A stretch of DNA of 64,000 nt from an uncultured Eggerthellaceae bacterium (GCA_934668515.1 CAKUNS010000002.1:29259-93258); one strand, 5' to 3'. Shown: positions 8,433 to 16,985, numbered from the stretch's first letter. Made by a program: numbers and translations. Notes: generated by a model from the letters alone, not told the origin.

Positions 8433-9107
8433 ATGAATACGAAAACCAAGCGCAGGATGATGGCGGTCACCGGTGTCATCGTCATCGTTCTTGTTGTTGT
8501 GCTTGCCGTTGTGGGCGGAAGCTCTGCGGCGCGCAACGTATCCGTTGCCGAAGCTGCTTCGGGTTTGGTCCACGACGCCAAGGTCAAGGTTTCTGGCAAG
8601 GTCGTGCCCAACTCGTTCTCCACTGACAACAACGTGCTTGTCTTCTCGATTTACGACTCCGAGGCCGACCCCGATGCGCAGACCGCTTTGAAGGTTCGCT
8701 ACGACGGCGGCGTTTCCTCCACGTTCGGCAACGACGTCGAGGCTATCTGCACTGGCAAGGTTGGCTCTGACGGCGTGTTGCAGTGCACCGAGTTGGTCAC
8801 GAAGTGCCCCTCGAAGTACGAGAACGCGTCTGAGGCCCTTTCGGTTGAGAAGCTGCTTTCGTACGGTGCCGATGTCTACGACAAGCCGGTCAAGATCGTG
8901 GGAACGGTTGCGGCGGATTCGATCGCCTCCGCGACTGCTGATCAGCGCTTCGTTGTGCAAGATTCCGCCACGCCCGACGTTCGGCTTCCCGTTTCGTTCG
9001 AGGGCGGCTTGCCCGACAACCTTTCCGAGGGATCGTCCGTCGTTCTTACCGGTGCGCTCTCTTCTGAGGGCAAGTTCGTTGCGACCGAGGTCGCTCTGGA
9101 GGGATAA
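8433..9107 (+). CDS. ccmE: CcmE-like heme chaperone with two OB-type domains and a CxxxY motif
   Basis: Predicted membrane-anchored periplasmic/extracytoplasmic heme chaperone that receives heme from CcmC and delivers it to CcmF. Residues ~9-29 form the N-terminal membrane anchor. The first beta-domain (~35-124) ends in TKCPSKY, placing Cys125 and Tyr129 in the CxxxY arrangement known from variant CcmE proteins in which Cys replaces the heme-binding His. A second domain (~138-224) again looks like CcmE (LPDNLSEG, then GKFVATEV) but ends right after that strand with no His or Cys ligand. Length 224, versus ~150 usual. The start ATG at 8433 follows GGGAGGTGG. It leads the ccmE-F-A-B-C-D operon, 5 bases before ccmF. 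Confidence 0.78.
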   Translation: MNTKTKRRMMAVTGVIVIVLVVVLAVVGGSSAARNVSVAEAASGLVHDAKVKVSGKVVPNSFSTDNNVLVFSIYDSEADPDAQTALKVRYDGGVSSTFGNDVEAICTGKVGSDGVLQCTELVTKCPSKYENASEALSVEKLLSYGADVYDKPVKIVGTVAADSIASATADQRFVVQDSATPDVRLPVSFEGGLPDNLSEGSSVVLTGALSSEGKFVATEVALEG

Positions 9108-9112
9108 CCAGC

Positions 9113-11356
9113 ATGTCCATGTTCGGCTACGGATGTTTGATCGTTTCTCTTGTTGCCGCAATCGCGGCAACGGTTCTGCTTGCAGCGGGCCAGGTTCTTT
9201 CTGCCCGATCCGGTAAGGCGGGCACGGCGGAAGGGCAGGAGGAAAGCGACCGCGCCGCCGCGCTTTCGAAGTTTGGTCGAGTGCTGTCCGTGGTCGTTGC
9301 GGCAGCCTTGTTCGTTTGCTGCGCCATTCTGGTTTACTGTTTCTTCGCGGGTGACTACTCCATTCTGTACGTGCTGCAGGAGCGCTCGCTTTCCACCAGC
9401 AACCTTGCTTGGCTCTACAAGTTGTCGGGCCTGTGGGCGGGTCGTGCGGGTTCGTTGATGTTCTGGGCCTTCATCATCTCGCTGTTCGTGGTTGCGCTGT
9501 GCATTCGCGCGCGCAAGGACGCTTCGGCGATGGACAACATGGCCATCTTGGTCATGAACGCGGTTCTGCTTGCGTTCTTGGGCGTTCTTGTGTTCTCGGA
9601 AAGCAACATGCCTTTTGCGGCAACCCCGGAAAGCTATTTCAATTCCGACGGTTCGCTTACCGCTGCCGCTTCGATGAACGGCATGAACTCGCTGCTTGAG
9701 CATTGGGCCATGGCCATTCACCCGCCTGTTCTGTTCGTGGGCTACGCTGGCATGGCAGTGCCGTTCGCGTACGCCATCGCCACGCTCATTGTTGGTGACT
9801 CGTCGGCGAAGTGGGTCGAGCGTTCCTCTCGCTTCACGCTGTTCAGCTGGCTTTTCTTGGGCGCGGGCATCGGCCTTGGCGCCGTGTGGGCTTACGTTGT
9901 GCTGGGCTGGGGCGGCTACTGGGGCTGGGACCCGGTCGAGAACGCCAGCCTGCTTTCGTGGTTGGTGGGCGTTGCCCTTATCCACACGTTCACGGTTTAC
10001 CGTCAGCGCGGTGCGTTCAAGCGCTGGGCTGTTATGTGCGCCTGCCTTGCGTTCGCGTTCGTCATTGTGGGCACGTTCATTTCGCGTTCGGGCATCGTTC
10101 AGTCCGTTCATGCATTCGAGGGCGATCCCGTTTCGCTCGCGCTGTTCGGCTCGCTGATCGCCCTTGCGGTTCTGGCTGGCATCGTCGGCTTGGCAATTCG
10201 TTGGAAGCAGTTCGACGCCGAGACCGAGGGCGGCGACGACGTCGAGAACATGGTCTCCAAGGACGCTGCTTACTACTTCAACAACGTGATCATGATCGTG
10301 TTCACGCTTTTGCTTACCTACATGACCGTTTCGTCCGCGCTGCCGTCGTGGCTTCCGTTCGGCGGTCAGTCTCTGGGTACCACGTCGTATGACTCCATCG
10401 CGCGCCCGCTGGGCATCGTGTACCTGTTCATTCTGGCGGTGTGCCCTCTGCTTGTCTGGGGGAAGACCGACCCGAAGAAGTTCTTCAAGCAGGCGAAGGT
10501 TCCAGGCATCTGCGCTTTGGCTCTGTTCGCGGTTTTGCTGGCGTATTACGTGACCACGTTGATGCCTGCGTACTTCGACATGCTTTCTCTTGACAACAGC
10601 AAGTCCGCCGCACTGGCTGAGGCGGGCCCCTCGTGGTACTACGTCGGTCTTTCCGTTGTCGGCTTGTTCGTGGCCAGCCTGCTGTTCTTCAACGCCCTGT
10701 TCATGATCGGTCGCGGCATTTCGCGCTATGCGAAGGCGCACAAGACGAACGCGCTCTTTTCGGCTATTGGCCTGTTCCGCAATCATGCGGCAACGTACGG
10801 CGGCGCATTAGCCCATGTCAGCATGGCGATCATCTTGGTCGGCCTTATCGGCTCGTCCATGTACGTCACCGAGAAGACGGGTTATCTGCCTTACGATTCC
10901 CAGACGGACACCTCGTCTGCTGAGTTCACCATTCAGGATTACACGCTTAAGATGGCGGGCACCGCTAACTCCGCAAACCAGGCGACTTACATCGTCTCGT
11001 CGCAGCTTGATTTCGACGTGTACCGCGGTGGCGAGTACGTCGGCCAGGTTCATCCGTCTGTTCAGCAGAACGTGATGACCCAGCAGCAGAAGCTCGACGC
11101 TGGCGTTATCAGCTTCGCCGACGAGGATCTTTTCGTGGTTTACCGCGGCTTGAGCGCCATGGGTTCGCTGTCGCTTGACGTTCGCGTGAACCCGTTGATC
11201 TCGCTTGTGTGGTTTGGCTTCGGTTTGTTGATGGTTGCCATCGTGCTTGCGCTGGCAGGTCGTCGCAGTTCGGGCGAGCTGCTTGCTACGTCTGGCGCCG
11301 TGGGTTCCGACGTGAAGCAGGGCGAACCTGCCGATGCGAAAGCTTGCGAGGCGTAA
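9113..11356 (+). CDS. ccmF: Cytochrome c-type biogenesis protein CcmF (heme lyase subunit)
   Basis: Polytopic membrane protein that takes holo-CcmE heme and, with CcmH, attaches it to CXXCH motifs of apocytochrome c outside the membrane. The 747 residues contain many hydrophobic helices and the heme-handling WWD signature WGGYWGWDPVENASL at about residues 265-280. Conserved His residues precede it (HPPVLFVGYAG near 203) and follow it (LIHTFTVYR near 290). A large extracytoplasmic loop lies near the C-terminus (residues ~590-690). The ATG at 9113 follows GGAGGG; a second ATG two codons later is possible. It overlaps ccmA by up to 23 bases. No ccmG or ccmH is present in the window. Confidence 0.92.
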   Translation: MSMFGYGCLIVSLVAAIAATVLLAAGQVLSARSGKAGTAEGQEESDRAAALSKFGRVLSVVVAAALFVCCAILVYCFFAGDYSILYVLQERSLSTSNLAWLYKLSGLWAGRAGSLMFWAFIISLFVVALCIRARKDASAMDNMAILVMNAVLLAFLGVLVFSESNMPFAATPESYFNSDGSLTAAASMNGMNSLLEHWAMAIHPPVLFVGYAGMAVPFAYAIATLIVGDSSAKWVERSSRFTLFSWLFLGAGIGLGAVWAYVVLGWGGYWGWDPVENASLLSWLVGVALIHTFTVYRQRGAFKRWAVMCACLAFAFVIVGTFISRSGIVQSVHAFEGDPVSLALFGSLIALAVLAGIVGLAIRWKQFDAETEGGDDVENMVSKDAAYYFNNVIMIVFTLLLTYMTVSSALPSWLPFGGQSLGTTSYDSIARPLGIVYLFILAVCPLLVWGKTDPKKFFKQAKVPGICALALFAVLLAYYVTTLMPAYFDMLSLDNSKSAALAEAGPSWYYVGLSVVGLFVASLLFFNALFMIGRGISRYAKAHKTNALFSAIGLFRNHAATYGGALAHVSMAIILVGLIGSSMYVTEKTGYLPYDSQTDTSSAEFTIQDYTLKMAGTANSANQATYIVSSQLDFDVYRGGEYVGQVHPSVQQNVMTQQQKLDAGVISFADEDLFVVYRGLSAMGSLSLDVRVNPLISLVWFGFGLLMVAIVLALAGRRSSGELLATSGAVGSDVKQGEPADAKACEA

Positions 11357-12086
11357 GTTGGATTCTGTTCAGAGCAAACCCGCAATCGAAGTGAAGCACC
11401 TGAGTAAGGTGTTCGGCACGCGTCGCGCTGTTGACGACGTCAGCTTCGTTTTGCCGCAGGGCGCTTTCTTGTCGATCTTCGGCCCCAACGGTGCTGGCAA
11501 AACCACGCTCTTGCGCGTGCTGTCCACGCTGGCGCGCGCTTCGTCTGGCGAGGCGCTGGTTATGGGCATCGACGTGAAGGAAGAGCCCGACGCCGCGCGC
11601 AATTTCATCGGTCTGATCTCGCATCAGCCCATGCTGTACCCCGACCTCACGGCCGAGGAAAATCTGCTGTTGTATGCCAAGCTGTACGGCGTTGCCGATC
11701 CGCAAAAGCGCGTGAACGAGCTGCTTGATGTGGTGGGCCTTTCGCATCGCAAGCTCGACCCGGTGCGCACGTTCTCGAAGGGAATGACGCAGCGCGTGGC
11801 CATTGCCCGCGCAATCGTCCATGACCCGGCGGTCGTGTTCCTTGACGAGCCGTATTCCGGACTTGACCCGCACGCGGTCGACATCTTCGATAGTCTGATC
11901 GCCGATATTCGCGACGAGCACACGTTCGTCATGGTCAGTCATGATTTACGGAAGGGTTTCGCCATGTGCTCGCATGCGCTGGTTCTGGCTCGCGGCCGTG
12001 TGGTTTCCTTCGACGATAAAAATGCGTTGGATTTCAGTGAGTTCTCGCAGTTGTATCGCGAGACTGTTGGAATGGGGGTTGCCTGA
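11334..12086 (+). CDS. ccmA: Heme exporter ABC ATPase CcmA
   Basis: ATPase of the CcmAB complex that drives release of holo-CcmE from CcmC/D. Walker A GPNGAGKTT is near residue 47, the ABC signature reads TFSKGMTQR (an FSKGM variant), and Walker B is VVFLDEPYSGLDP followed by a switch His in MVSHD. The open frame begins at ATG 11334 inside ccmF. An alternative TTG at 11358 lies just past the ccmF stop, is preceded by GCGAGG, and would give MDSVQSKPAIEV, a more typical N-terminus. The stop overlaps the ccmB start as TGATG, so the two are translationally coupled. Confidence 0.88.
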   Translation: MRKLARRKLDSVQSKPAIEVKHLSKVFGTRRAVDDVSFVLPQGAFLSIFGPNGAGKTTLLRVLSTLARASSGEALVMGIDVKEEPDAARNFIGLISHQPMLYPDLTAEENLLLYAKLYGVADPQKRVNELLDVVGLSHRKLDPVRTFSKGMTQRVAIARAIVHDPAVVFLDEPYSGLDPHAVDIFDSLIADIRDEHTFVMVSHDLRKGFAMCSHALVLARGRVVSFDDKNALDFSEFSQLYRETVGMGVA

Positions 12087-12793
12087 TGTTGCAGACGCCT
12101 TCAACTTTCCAACAGTACAAGACACTTCTTCGTAAGGATCTCCAACAGGAATTCCGGACGCACGACATGGTCGTGTCCATGGGGCTGTTCGCGCTGTTGA
12201 TCATCATCGTGTACGGCGCTGCGCTTGCTCAGACTGCGGCAAGCCTGGACATCGTGCGCATGTCAGGTGGTCTTATCTGGGCGCTCATCGTGTTCACGTC
12301 GCTGTTGGGCTTGAACCGCTCGTTCTCGCACGAGAAGGAGCAAGGCTGCCTTGAGGGCATCTTGCTGGTTCCGCTTGATCGTTCGGTTGTTTACCTGGCG
12401 AAGGCCACGTCTAACTTCCTGTTCTTGCTTGCGGTCGAGATCATCGCCGTTCCGCTGTTCGTGTTTTTCTTCATGACCACCGAGACGTTCTCTGATTCGT
12501 TCTTGTTCTTGGCGTTTCCGCTGTTTTTGGGCACCGTGGGAATCGCGGGCATCGGTACCATGCTTTCGACCATCACCGTCAACACGCGTGGCAAGGACGT
12601 CATGCTGGCGGTGCTGTTCATTCCGCTGATCTACCCGCTGCTGTACGCATGCGTGATCGCAACGACGGCGGCCATCTGTGGTGGCGAGTTTTGGATGGAT
12701 TCGTATACGATGCCGCTTGTCATGGCGGCAGGGTATGATGTGATCATGTTGGCCCTTTGTTGGGTTTTGTACGACTTCATCATTTCGGCTTAG
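12086..12793 (+). CDS. ccmB: Heme exporter permease CcmB
   Basis: Membrane subunit of CcmAB. A 235-residue protein with six predicted helices. The N-terminal soluble stretch LLRKDLQQEFRTHDM resembles the CcmB family consensus. The segment LNRSFSHEKEQGCLEGILLVPLDRS after helix 2 is the characteristic conserved cytosolic loop. The start codon shares a base with the ccmA stop (TGATG). An ~88-base gap separates it from ccmC; it contains an imperfect inverted repeat around GACCGATC/ATTGGTC but no T run, so transcription probably continues. Confidence 0.88.
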   Translation: MLQTPSTFQQYKTLLRKDLQQEFRTHDMVVSMGLFALLIIIVYGAALAQTAASLDIVRMSGGLIWALIVFTSLLGLNRSFSHEKEQGCLEGILLVPLDRSVVYLAKATSNFLFLLAVEIIAVPLFVFFFMTTETFSDSFLFLAFPLFLGTVGIAGIGTMLSTITVNTRGKDVMLAVLFIPLIYPLLYACVIATTAAICGGEFWMDSYTMPLVMAAGYDVIMLALCWVLYDFIISA

Positions 12794-12881
12794 CTTGCGG
12801 TTTAAGACGCGAGAGCCGCGAAGACCGATCTTTAAATTGGTCGGAAGTGACTTGCAATACTGAACCTAGGTTAGGAGCAGG

Positions 12882-13646
12882 ATGGCGAACAATAAGAACG
12901 TGAAGATCCCCGAAGCGGGACAGTGGCCCGACAAGCTGCTTGTTCCGGCGCTGATCGCGGGACTTGTGCTTACCACCGTGGGCTTTTTGCTGGCGTTTTT
13001 GTGGGTAGGGCCGGTTAACGGCGCCGCGGTGAACGGGTTCGCCCTTATCGGCGGTCGCATGGTCACCAACATCCAGCTGCTTTCGCAGAAGATCTTCTAC
13101 TTCCACATGCCGGTGGCTATCACCTCGTTCGTGCTGATGGGTTTTGCGGGGTATTACGCCGTCCGCTTCCTTATGACGAAGAACCAGCGTTTCGACACCT
13201 GCTCGCGCGTTGCGCTTGAGGGGTCGCTGCTGTTCATTATCATGACCATGTTCACGGGCGACCTGTGGACCCGTTTCGAGTGGGGCGTATGGTGGACGTG
13301 GGACCCCAGGCTTACCACGTACCTTATCCTGATGCTCATCGTCATTGCATGCTTTGTGCTGCGTAATTCCATCGACGAGCCTGAGCGTCGCGCGACGTAT
13401 TGCGCGGTTATCACTATCATCGCGTTCGCTGACGTGCCTATTTGCATGATGATCACGCGCTTGATCCCGTCGAGCCTTCATCCCGTGGTAACTCGCGAGG
13501 GCGGTATGACGGGCGACATGGCCATCACGCTCGCGCTTATCGTCGTCGGCATGCTGCTTATCGGGTTCGCGTTGTACCGCACGCGCTTCCGTCAGCTTCG
13601 CGTTGCCGAGCGAATCCAATCCGTCACTGACCAGCTTGAAGACTAA
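12882..13646 (+). CDS. ccmC: Heme transporter / CcmE-loading protein CcmC
   Basis: Six-helix membrane protein that loads heme onto CcmE on the outer face of the membrane. It has the WWD-type motif WGVWWTWDPRLT (near residues 131-142), an upstream conserved His in FYFHMPVA (near 73) and a downstream one in SSLHPVV (near 196). These are the expected heme axial ligands. The ATG at 12882 follows TAGGAGCAGG. The ~25-residue N-terminal lead is somewhat long and the C-terminal ~25 residues are charged. CcmD follows 11 bases downstream. Confidence 0.92.
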   Translation: MANNKNVKIPEAGQWPDKLLVPALIAGLVLTTVGFLLAFLWVGPVNGAAVNGFALIGGRMVTNIQLLSQKIFYFHMPVAITSFVLMGFAGYYAVRFLMTKNQRFDTCSRVALEGSLLFIIMTMFTGDLWTRFEWGVWWTWDPRLTTYLILMLIVIACFVLRNSIDEPERRATYCAVITIIAFADVPICMMITRLIPSSLHPVVTREGGMTGDMAITLALIVVGMLLIGFALYRTRFRQLRVAERIQSVTDQLED

Positions 13647-13657
13647 GGGGAACGAAC

Positions 13658-13858
13658 ATGGATCCTATTTTGCAAGAGATTTACAGCACCGTCGTTCCGT
13701 CCGCGCCGTTTTTGATCGCGGCCTATGCGCTTCTGTGGGCGGCGCTTTTGGTGTACGTCATCGTCATGCAGCGCGGCCTTAAGAATTCTGAGAAGCGTTT
13801 GGATCTGCTGGAAGCCGAGTTAGCTTCGAAGAAGCTAAACGACAGCTTCCAGAACTGA
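13658..13858 (+). CDS. ccmD: CcmD-like small membrane protein
   Basis: A 66-residue protein with one N-terminal membrane helix (residues ~17-37) followed by a charged helix KNSEKRLDLLEAEL, matching the size, topology and position of CcmD, which stabilises the CcmC-CcmE complex. The ATG at 13658 follows AAGGGGAAC. The last ~15 codons (from 13813) form the first unit of a 46-base tandem repeat that continues past the stop, so the present C-terminus may have been reshaped by the repeat. Confidence 0.75.
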   Translation: MDPILQEIYSTVVPSAPFLIAAYALLWAALLVYVIVMQRGLKNSEKRLDLLEAELASKKLNDSFQN

Positions 13859-13983
13859 AGCCGAGCTCGCTTCGAAGAAGTGAGGCGACAGCTTCCGGAG
13901 TTAAAGCCGAGCTCGCTTCGAAGAAGTGAGGCGACAGCTTCCGGAGTTAAAGCCGAGCTCGCTTCGAAGAGCTCAACTTCCGG
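13813..13983 (+). repeat. 46-bp tandem repeat (3.7 units) starting inside ccmD
   Basis: Units at 13813-13858 (diverged, coding for the ccmD C-terminus and stop), 13859-13904, 13905-13950 (these two essentially identical) and a partial unit from 13951. Each begins AGCCGAG, contains GCTTCGAAGAAG and GACAGCTTCC, and ends near GAGTTAA. The unit length is not a multiple of three. Confidence 0.93.
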
Positions 13984-14122
13984 CCGCTAAATTCGCGCTG
14001 AAACCGAAAATCAAGCTCAAGTAACGGTAGCGGAGCCGTTTGCCCGTGCGGCGAGCGGCTCTGCTTGTCCGTGGTATCCTGAGACAGTTACTTTGACATC
14101 CAACGAACCGAAAGGGAATCGT

Positions 14123-14935
14123 ATGAAGGCACTTATTCCTGCAGCCGGTTTGGGCACGCGCTTCCTGCCCGCCACTAAGGCTCAGCCGAAGGAAATGCTC
14201 CTGGTCGTTGACAGGCCGGTCATTCAATACGTCGTCGAAGAAGGCCTTGCCTCTGCCGCCGACGAAGTCGTCATTATCAACAGCCACTCCAAGAAGGCCA
14301 TCGAGGATCACTTCACCCCCGATCCCGAGCTGGTTGCCACGCTGCGCGCTCGCGGCAAGGACACGTATGCCGACGAGGTCGAGCGCGTTGGCAACATGAA
14401 CGTCAGCTACGTGTACCAGGAAGAGGCCCTTGGTCTTGGCCATGCTATCCATTGCGCCGCTGAAAAGACCGGCGACGAGCCCTTCTACGTGCTGCTGGGC
14501 GACGTCATCGTCCCCGACAACAAGATGCTTCCGCGCATGCAGGAAGTCTCCGACGCGCACGGTGGTGCCAGTGTCATCGCCGTCATGCCCGTCCCCGACG
14601 ATCAGGTTCACCGTTTCGGCATCATCGCCGGTTCCGAGGTTTCCGAGAACGTTTGGAAGGTTGACTCACTGGTCGAGAAGCCTGCTTTGGAAGACGCTCC
14701 CTCTAACCTGGCCGTCTTCGGCCGCTATCTGCTGTCTCCGCGCGTTATGGAGCTTCTGGCTACCGTGAAGCCCGGTGTTGGCGGCGAGATCCAGCTTACC
14801 GACGCTCTTGATGAGGTTCTGAAGGAAGAAGAGATGTACGCGCTCGTCATCGATCCTTCCGACGGCTTCGACACCGGCACCGTTGCCAGCTGGCTCGAGA
14901 CGAACAACATCCTTTTCCAGCGTAAGAACTCGTAA
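14123..14935 (+). CDS. galU: UTP-glucose-1-phosphate uridylyltransferase
   Basis: Makes UDP-glucose from UTP and glucose-1-phosphate for envelope glycans. The protein is 270 residues. The N-terminal nucleotide-binding motif AAGLGTRFLPATKAQPKEM (residues 7-25) is diagnostic. The EALGLGHAIHCA segment (near 108), a metal-binding LLGDVIVPD (near 127) and SLVEKP (near 187) also match GalU. I start at ATG 14123 after GAAAGGGA; an in-frame ATG at 14093 would add ten residues before the conserved N-terminus. It is followed at 40 bases by the methyltransferase-like gene. Confidence 0.94.
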   Translation: MKALIPAAGLGTRFLPATKAQPKEMLLVVDRPVIQYVVEEGLASAADEVVIINSHSKKAIEDHFTPDPELVATLRARGKDTYADEVERVGNMNVSYVYQEEALGLGHAIHCAAEKTGDEPFYVLLGDVIVPDNKMLPRMQEVSDAHGGASVIAVMPVPDDQVHRFGIIAGSEVSENVWKVDSLVEKPALEDAPSNLAVFGRYLLSPRVMELLATVKPGVGGEIQLTDALDEVLKEEEMYALVIDPSDGFDTGTVASWLETNNILFQRKNS

Positions 14936-14974
14936 CGATCGCTATCTGATTTTTCGCGTGCAAAGGAGCCGTTC

Positions 14975-15862
14975 ATGCCGGATATCGCACTCCGTTTCAA
15001 CAAGGACATGCTGACGTTGTCGACGCCCGTTCAAAACGCGCTCGCGCGTCAGGGTGTCGATGTCGATGCTGATCTTGAATACCAGCTTCTGATGGAGCCC
15101 GAGGCCATTGTCGATGCCCTTCGCCTTGAAGCTGCTGCGGGCGCCCAGTGTCTGGTTGTGCCCACCGAGGGCATCACCGCCGCGCGTTTGTCTCACAAGC
15201 GCATGGAAGGCAAGGCTCATGACCTGTCGCACGCCGCTTGCGTTTGCGCCAACGAGGTGAAGCCCCAGCACGTCATCGCCGCGATCGGCCCCAGCGGTTT
15301 GCCCATCGATCCTTCGTCGAAGGCGTCGCTCAACGAGAACCGCGCGCAATACGCCGACGCCGCCAGGGCATTCCAGGGCGAGGCGTTCGACGCCTTCCTT
15401 CTTGACGGCTTCACGCGCAAGGAAGACCTGATGTGCGCGCTTATGGGCCTTGCCCAGGTGGGCGACACCTCGGTGCTCGCTTCGGTCGTCGTTGATTCCG
15501 ATGGCGTTACCCCGCGCGGCGACACCATCGAGGACATGTGCGCGCTCATGCAGGAATACGGTGCAAGTGTCGTTGGCTTCTCCACGTCTGCGGCGCCTGT
15601 CGTCGCGGCTAAGCTGGTCCGCCGTGCCGCTTCGGCGTGCAGTCTTCCTATTTTGGTTCAGCTTAACGTGCGCGAGGTCAACCCCCGTCAATTCGAGGCC
15701 ACCGATCAAAACCCGTACTACCGCCCTGACGAGATGGTCACCGCGGCAGCGCACCTTCATGCTGCGGGCGCTCAGTTCATTCGCGCCATCGGCGCGGCAA
15801 CTCCGTCTTATACGGGCGCCATCGCCGCAACCACTGGCGGTCTTGACGTGCGTCTTTCCTAG
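14975..15862 (+). CDS. Homocysteine S-methyltransferase-like barrel lacking zinc ligands
   Basis: A 295-residue protein resembling the TIM-barrel of homocysteine/selenocysteine methyltransferases (Pfam S-methyl_trans), the N-terminal module of MetH. Supporting segments are AAAGAQCLVVPT (near 45-56), LDGFTRKEDL (where family members have a FETF.. motif), SVVVDSDGVTPRGDTIEDM and GFSTSAAPVV. Active members bind zinc with one Cys near 'GVNC' and a CC pair in 'GGCCGT'. Here those positions read VQLNVREV and AIGAATPSY, with no cysteines. It may be a non-catalytic homologue, or bind another substrate. The call to this fold is tentative. RBS AAAGGAG precedes ATG 14975. Confidence 0.55.
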   Translation: MPDIALRFNKDMLTLSTPVQNALARQGVDVDADLEYQLLMEPEAIVDALRLEAAAGAQCLVVPTEGITAARLSHKRMEGKAHDLSHAACVCANEVKPQHVIAAIGPSGLPIDPSSKASLNENRAQYADAARAFQGEAFDAFLLDGFTRKEDLMCALMGLAQVGDTSVLASVVVDSDGVTPRGDTIEDMCALMQEYGASVVGFSTSAAPVVAAKLVRRAASACSLPILVQLNVREVNPRQFEATDQNPYYRPDEMVTAAAHLHAAGAQFIRAIGAATPSYTGAIAATTGGLDVRLS

Positions 15863-15878
15863 TTCGTGAGGTGCGCGT

Positions 15879-16163
15879 ATGGGCGAATTCATGAGCGATT
15901 TTCAAACGAACACGACGCGCAGCGAGTCGTACGGTGCCCTTCAGGACATCGTCGACTCGCTTTTCGTGAATAAGGGGCCGCTTGACGAGGTTCGCCGTCT
16001 CGATGTCATCGTCGCTGGCGAATCGGGCGACCTTCCCGCCGACCTGCAGGAAGTCATCGCGCTTCTGCCGCCGGGAAATTATTCGCGTCAGCGCCTGTGC
16101 GACCAGCTGAACTCGTCGATCGGCGGTCACGCATGGGGCCAGGTGTACGGAACGGTGGAATAG
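15879..16163 (+). CDS. Small hypothetical protein
   Basis: A 94-residue acidic soluble protein with no membrane segment or cysteine cluster. I do not recognise a family. The C-terminal half (ADLQEVIALLPPGNYSRQRL) is faintly reminiscent of small actinobacterial DUF2795-type proteins built around ALxxLP..Y segments, but this is a guess. A second in-frame ATG five codons in (MSDFQ) is an alternative start. It is 16 bases after the methyltransferase-like gene and 1 base before the MscS gene, so it is probably part of the same operon. Confidence 0.7.
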   Translation: MGEFMSDFQTNTTRSESYGALQDIVDSLFVNKGPLDEVRRLDVIVAGESGDLPADLQEVIALLPPGNYSRQRLCDQLNSSIGGHAWGQVYGTVE

Positions 16164-16164
16164 C

Positions 16165-16974
16165 ATGCAGGATGTGTTGGGCTTCTTCGAGAGGGTGACC
16201 GCCTCGGAGTTCGCTGGAACGGTGATCACCGCGGTCGTCATTCTTGCCGCAACGGCAATTTGCGTTCGCGTTGCTACGCGCTTGATCAGGGGGTTCGTCA
16301 AGCATAGCGGCCATGACCTGCCGTCTAGCTCGATCTTCGTCAATATTGCTCGCGCGACAATTTGGCTGATCGGCTTCAGCTTGCTGTTGTCCACGTGCTT
16401 CGGCATCGATGTCAGCGCGCTTGTCGCTGCGCTGGGCGTTGGCGGCATTGCCGTGTCGCTTGGCTTCAGGGACACCATTTCCAACCTCATCGGCGGGTTG
16501 CAGGTGTCGATGCTCGGCATTGTGGCGCCGGGCGACAACATCGCCGTGGGCTCGTTGAAGGGCATCGTTCAGGACGTCACATGGCGTCAAACCGTGGTGC
16601 GCGCAGGCGACGGCCATGACGTGGTCGTTCCCAACTCGGTCATCAATGCGCAGACCATCGAGAAATTCCCGCCGGTGAACGTCGTTCGCGTTCCCGTTTC
16701 GCTTGCCACGGACGGGCGCGATTTGGATGAGGTTGCCAAGGCGGTCGAAAGCAAAGCCAGCGCGGCTGCGCACGGAGCCGGCGCGGTTACCCGCGAGCCT
16801 CGCTTGCTTTTCACGGGAATCAGCGAAATGGCTGTGAACGGCGTCCTGACGTATGAGATGGAGCAGACGGAAACCGTGTCCGCCGCCACTGATGCCATCA
16901 TTCGCTCGATCGCGCCGTATGCGCGCAATTCATTCAAGGAAGCATCGGCTGAAGATACCGCTCAGAAGCCCTGA
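16165..16974 (+). CDS. Small-conductance mechanosensitive channel, MscS family
   Basis: Membrane-tension-gated channel that releases solutes on hypo-osmotic shock. A 269-residue protein with three N-terminal helices. The third, pore-lining helix carries the Gly/Ala-rich VAALGVGGIAVSLGFRDTISN pattern (residues ~88-110), directly followed by the beta-domain signature GDNIAVGSLKGIVQDVTWRQT and VVVPNSVI. This matches a minimal MscS. It is preceded within 1 base by the small unknown gene. The 6S-like RNA lies on the opposite strand immediately downstream, so the two are convergent. Confidence 0.9.
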   Translation: MQDVLGFFERVTASEFAGTVITAVVILAATAICVRVATRLIRGFVKHSGHDLPSSSIFVNIARATIWLIGFSLLLSTCFGIDVSALVAALGVGGIAVSLGFRDTISNLIGGLQVSMLGIVAPGDNIAVGSLKGIVQDVTWRQTVVRAGDGHDVVVPNSVINAQTIEKFPPVNVVRVPVSLATDGRDLDEVAKAVESKASAAAHGAGAVTREPRLLFTGISEMAVNGVLTYEMEQTETVSAATDAIIRSIAPYARNSFKEASAEDTAQKP

Positions 16975-16985
16975 TTTCGGGCATG

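Noticed and set aside
8942..10786. 614-codon open frame on the minus strand opposite ccmF
   Set aside because: It overlaps ccmE and ccmF, both confidently assigned, and its composition is Arg/His/Gln-rich shadow sequence.
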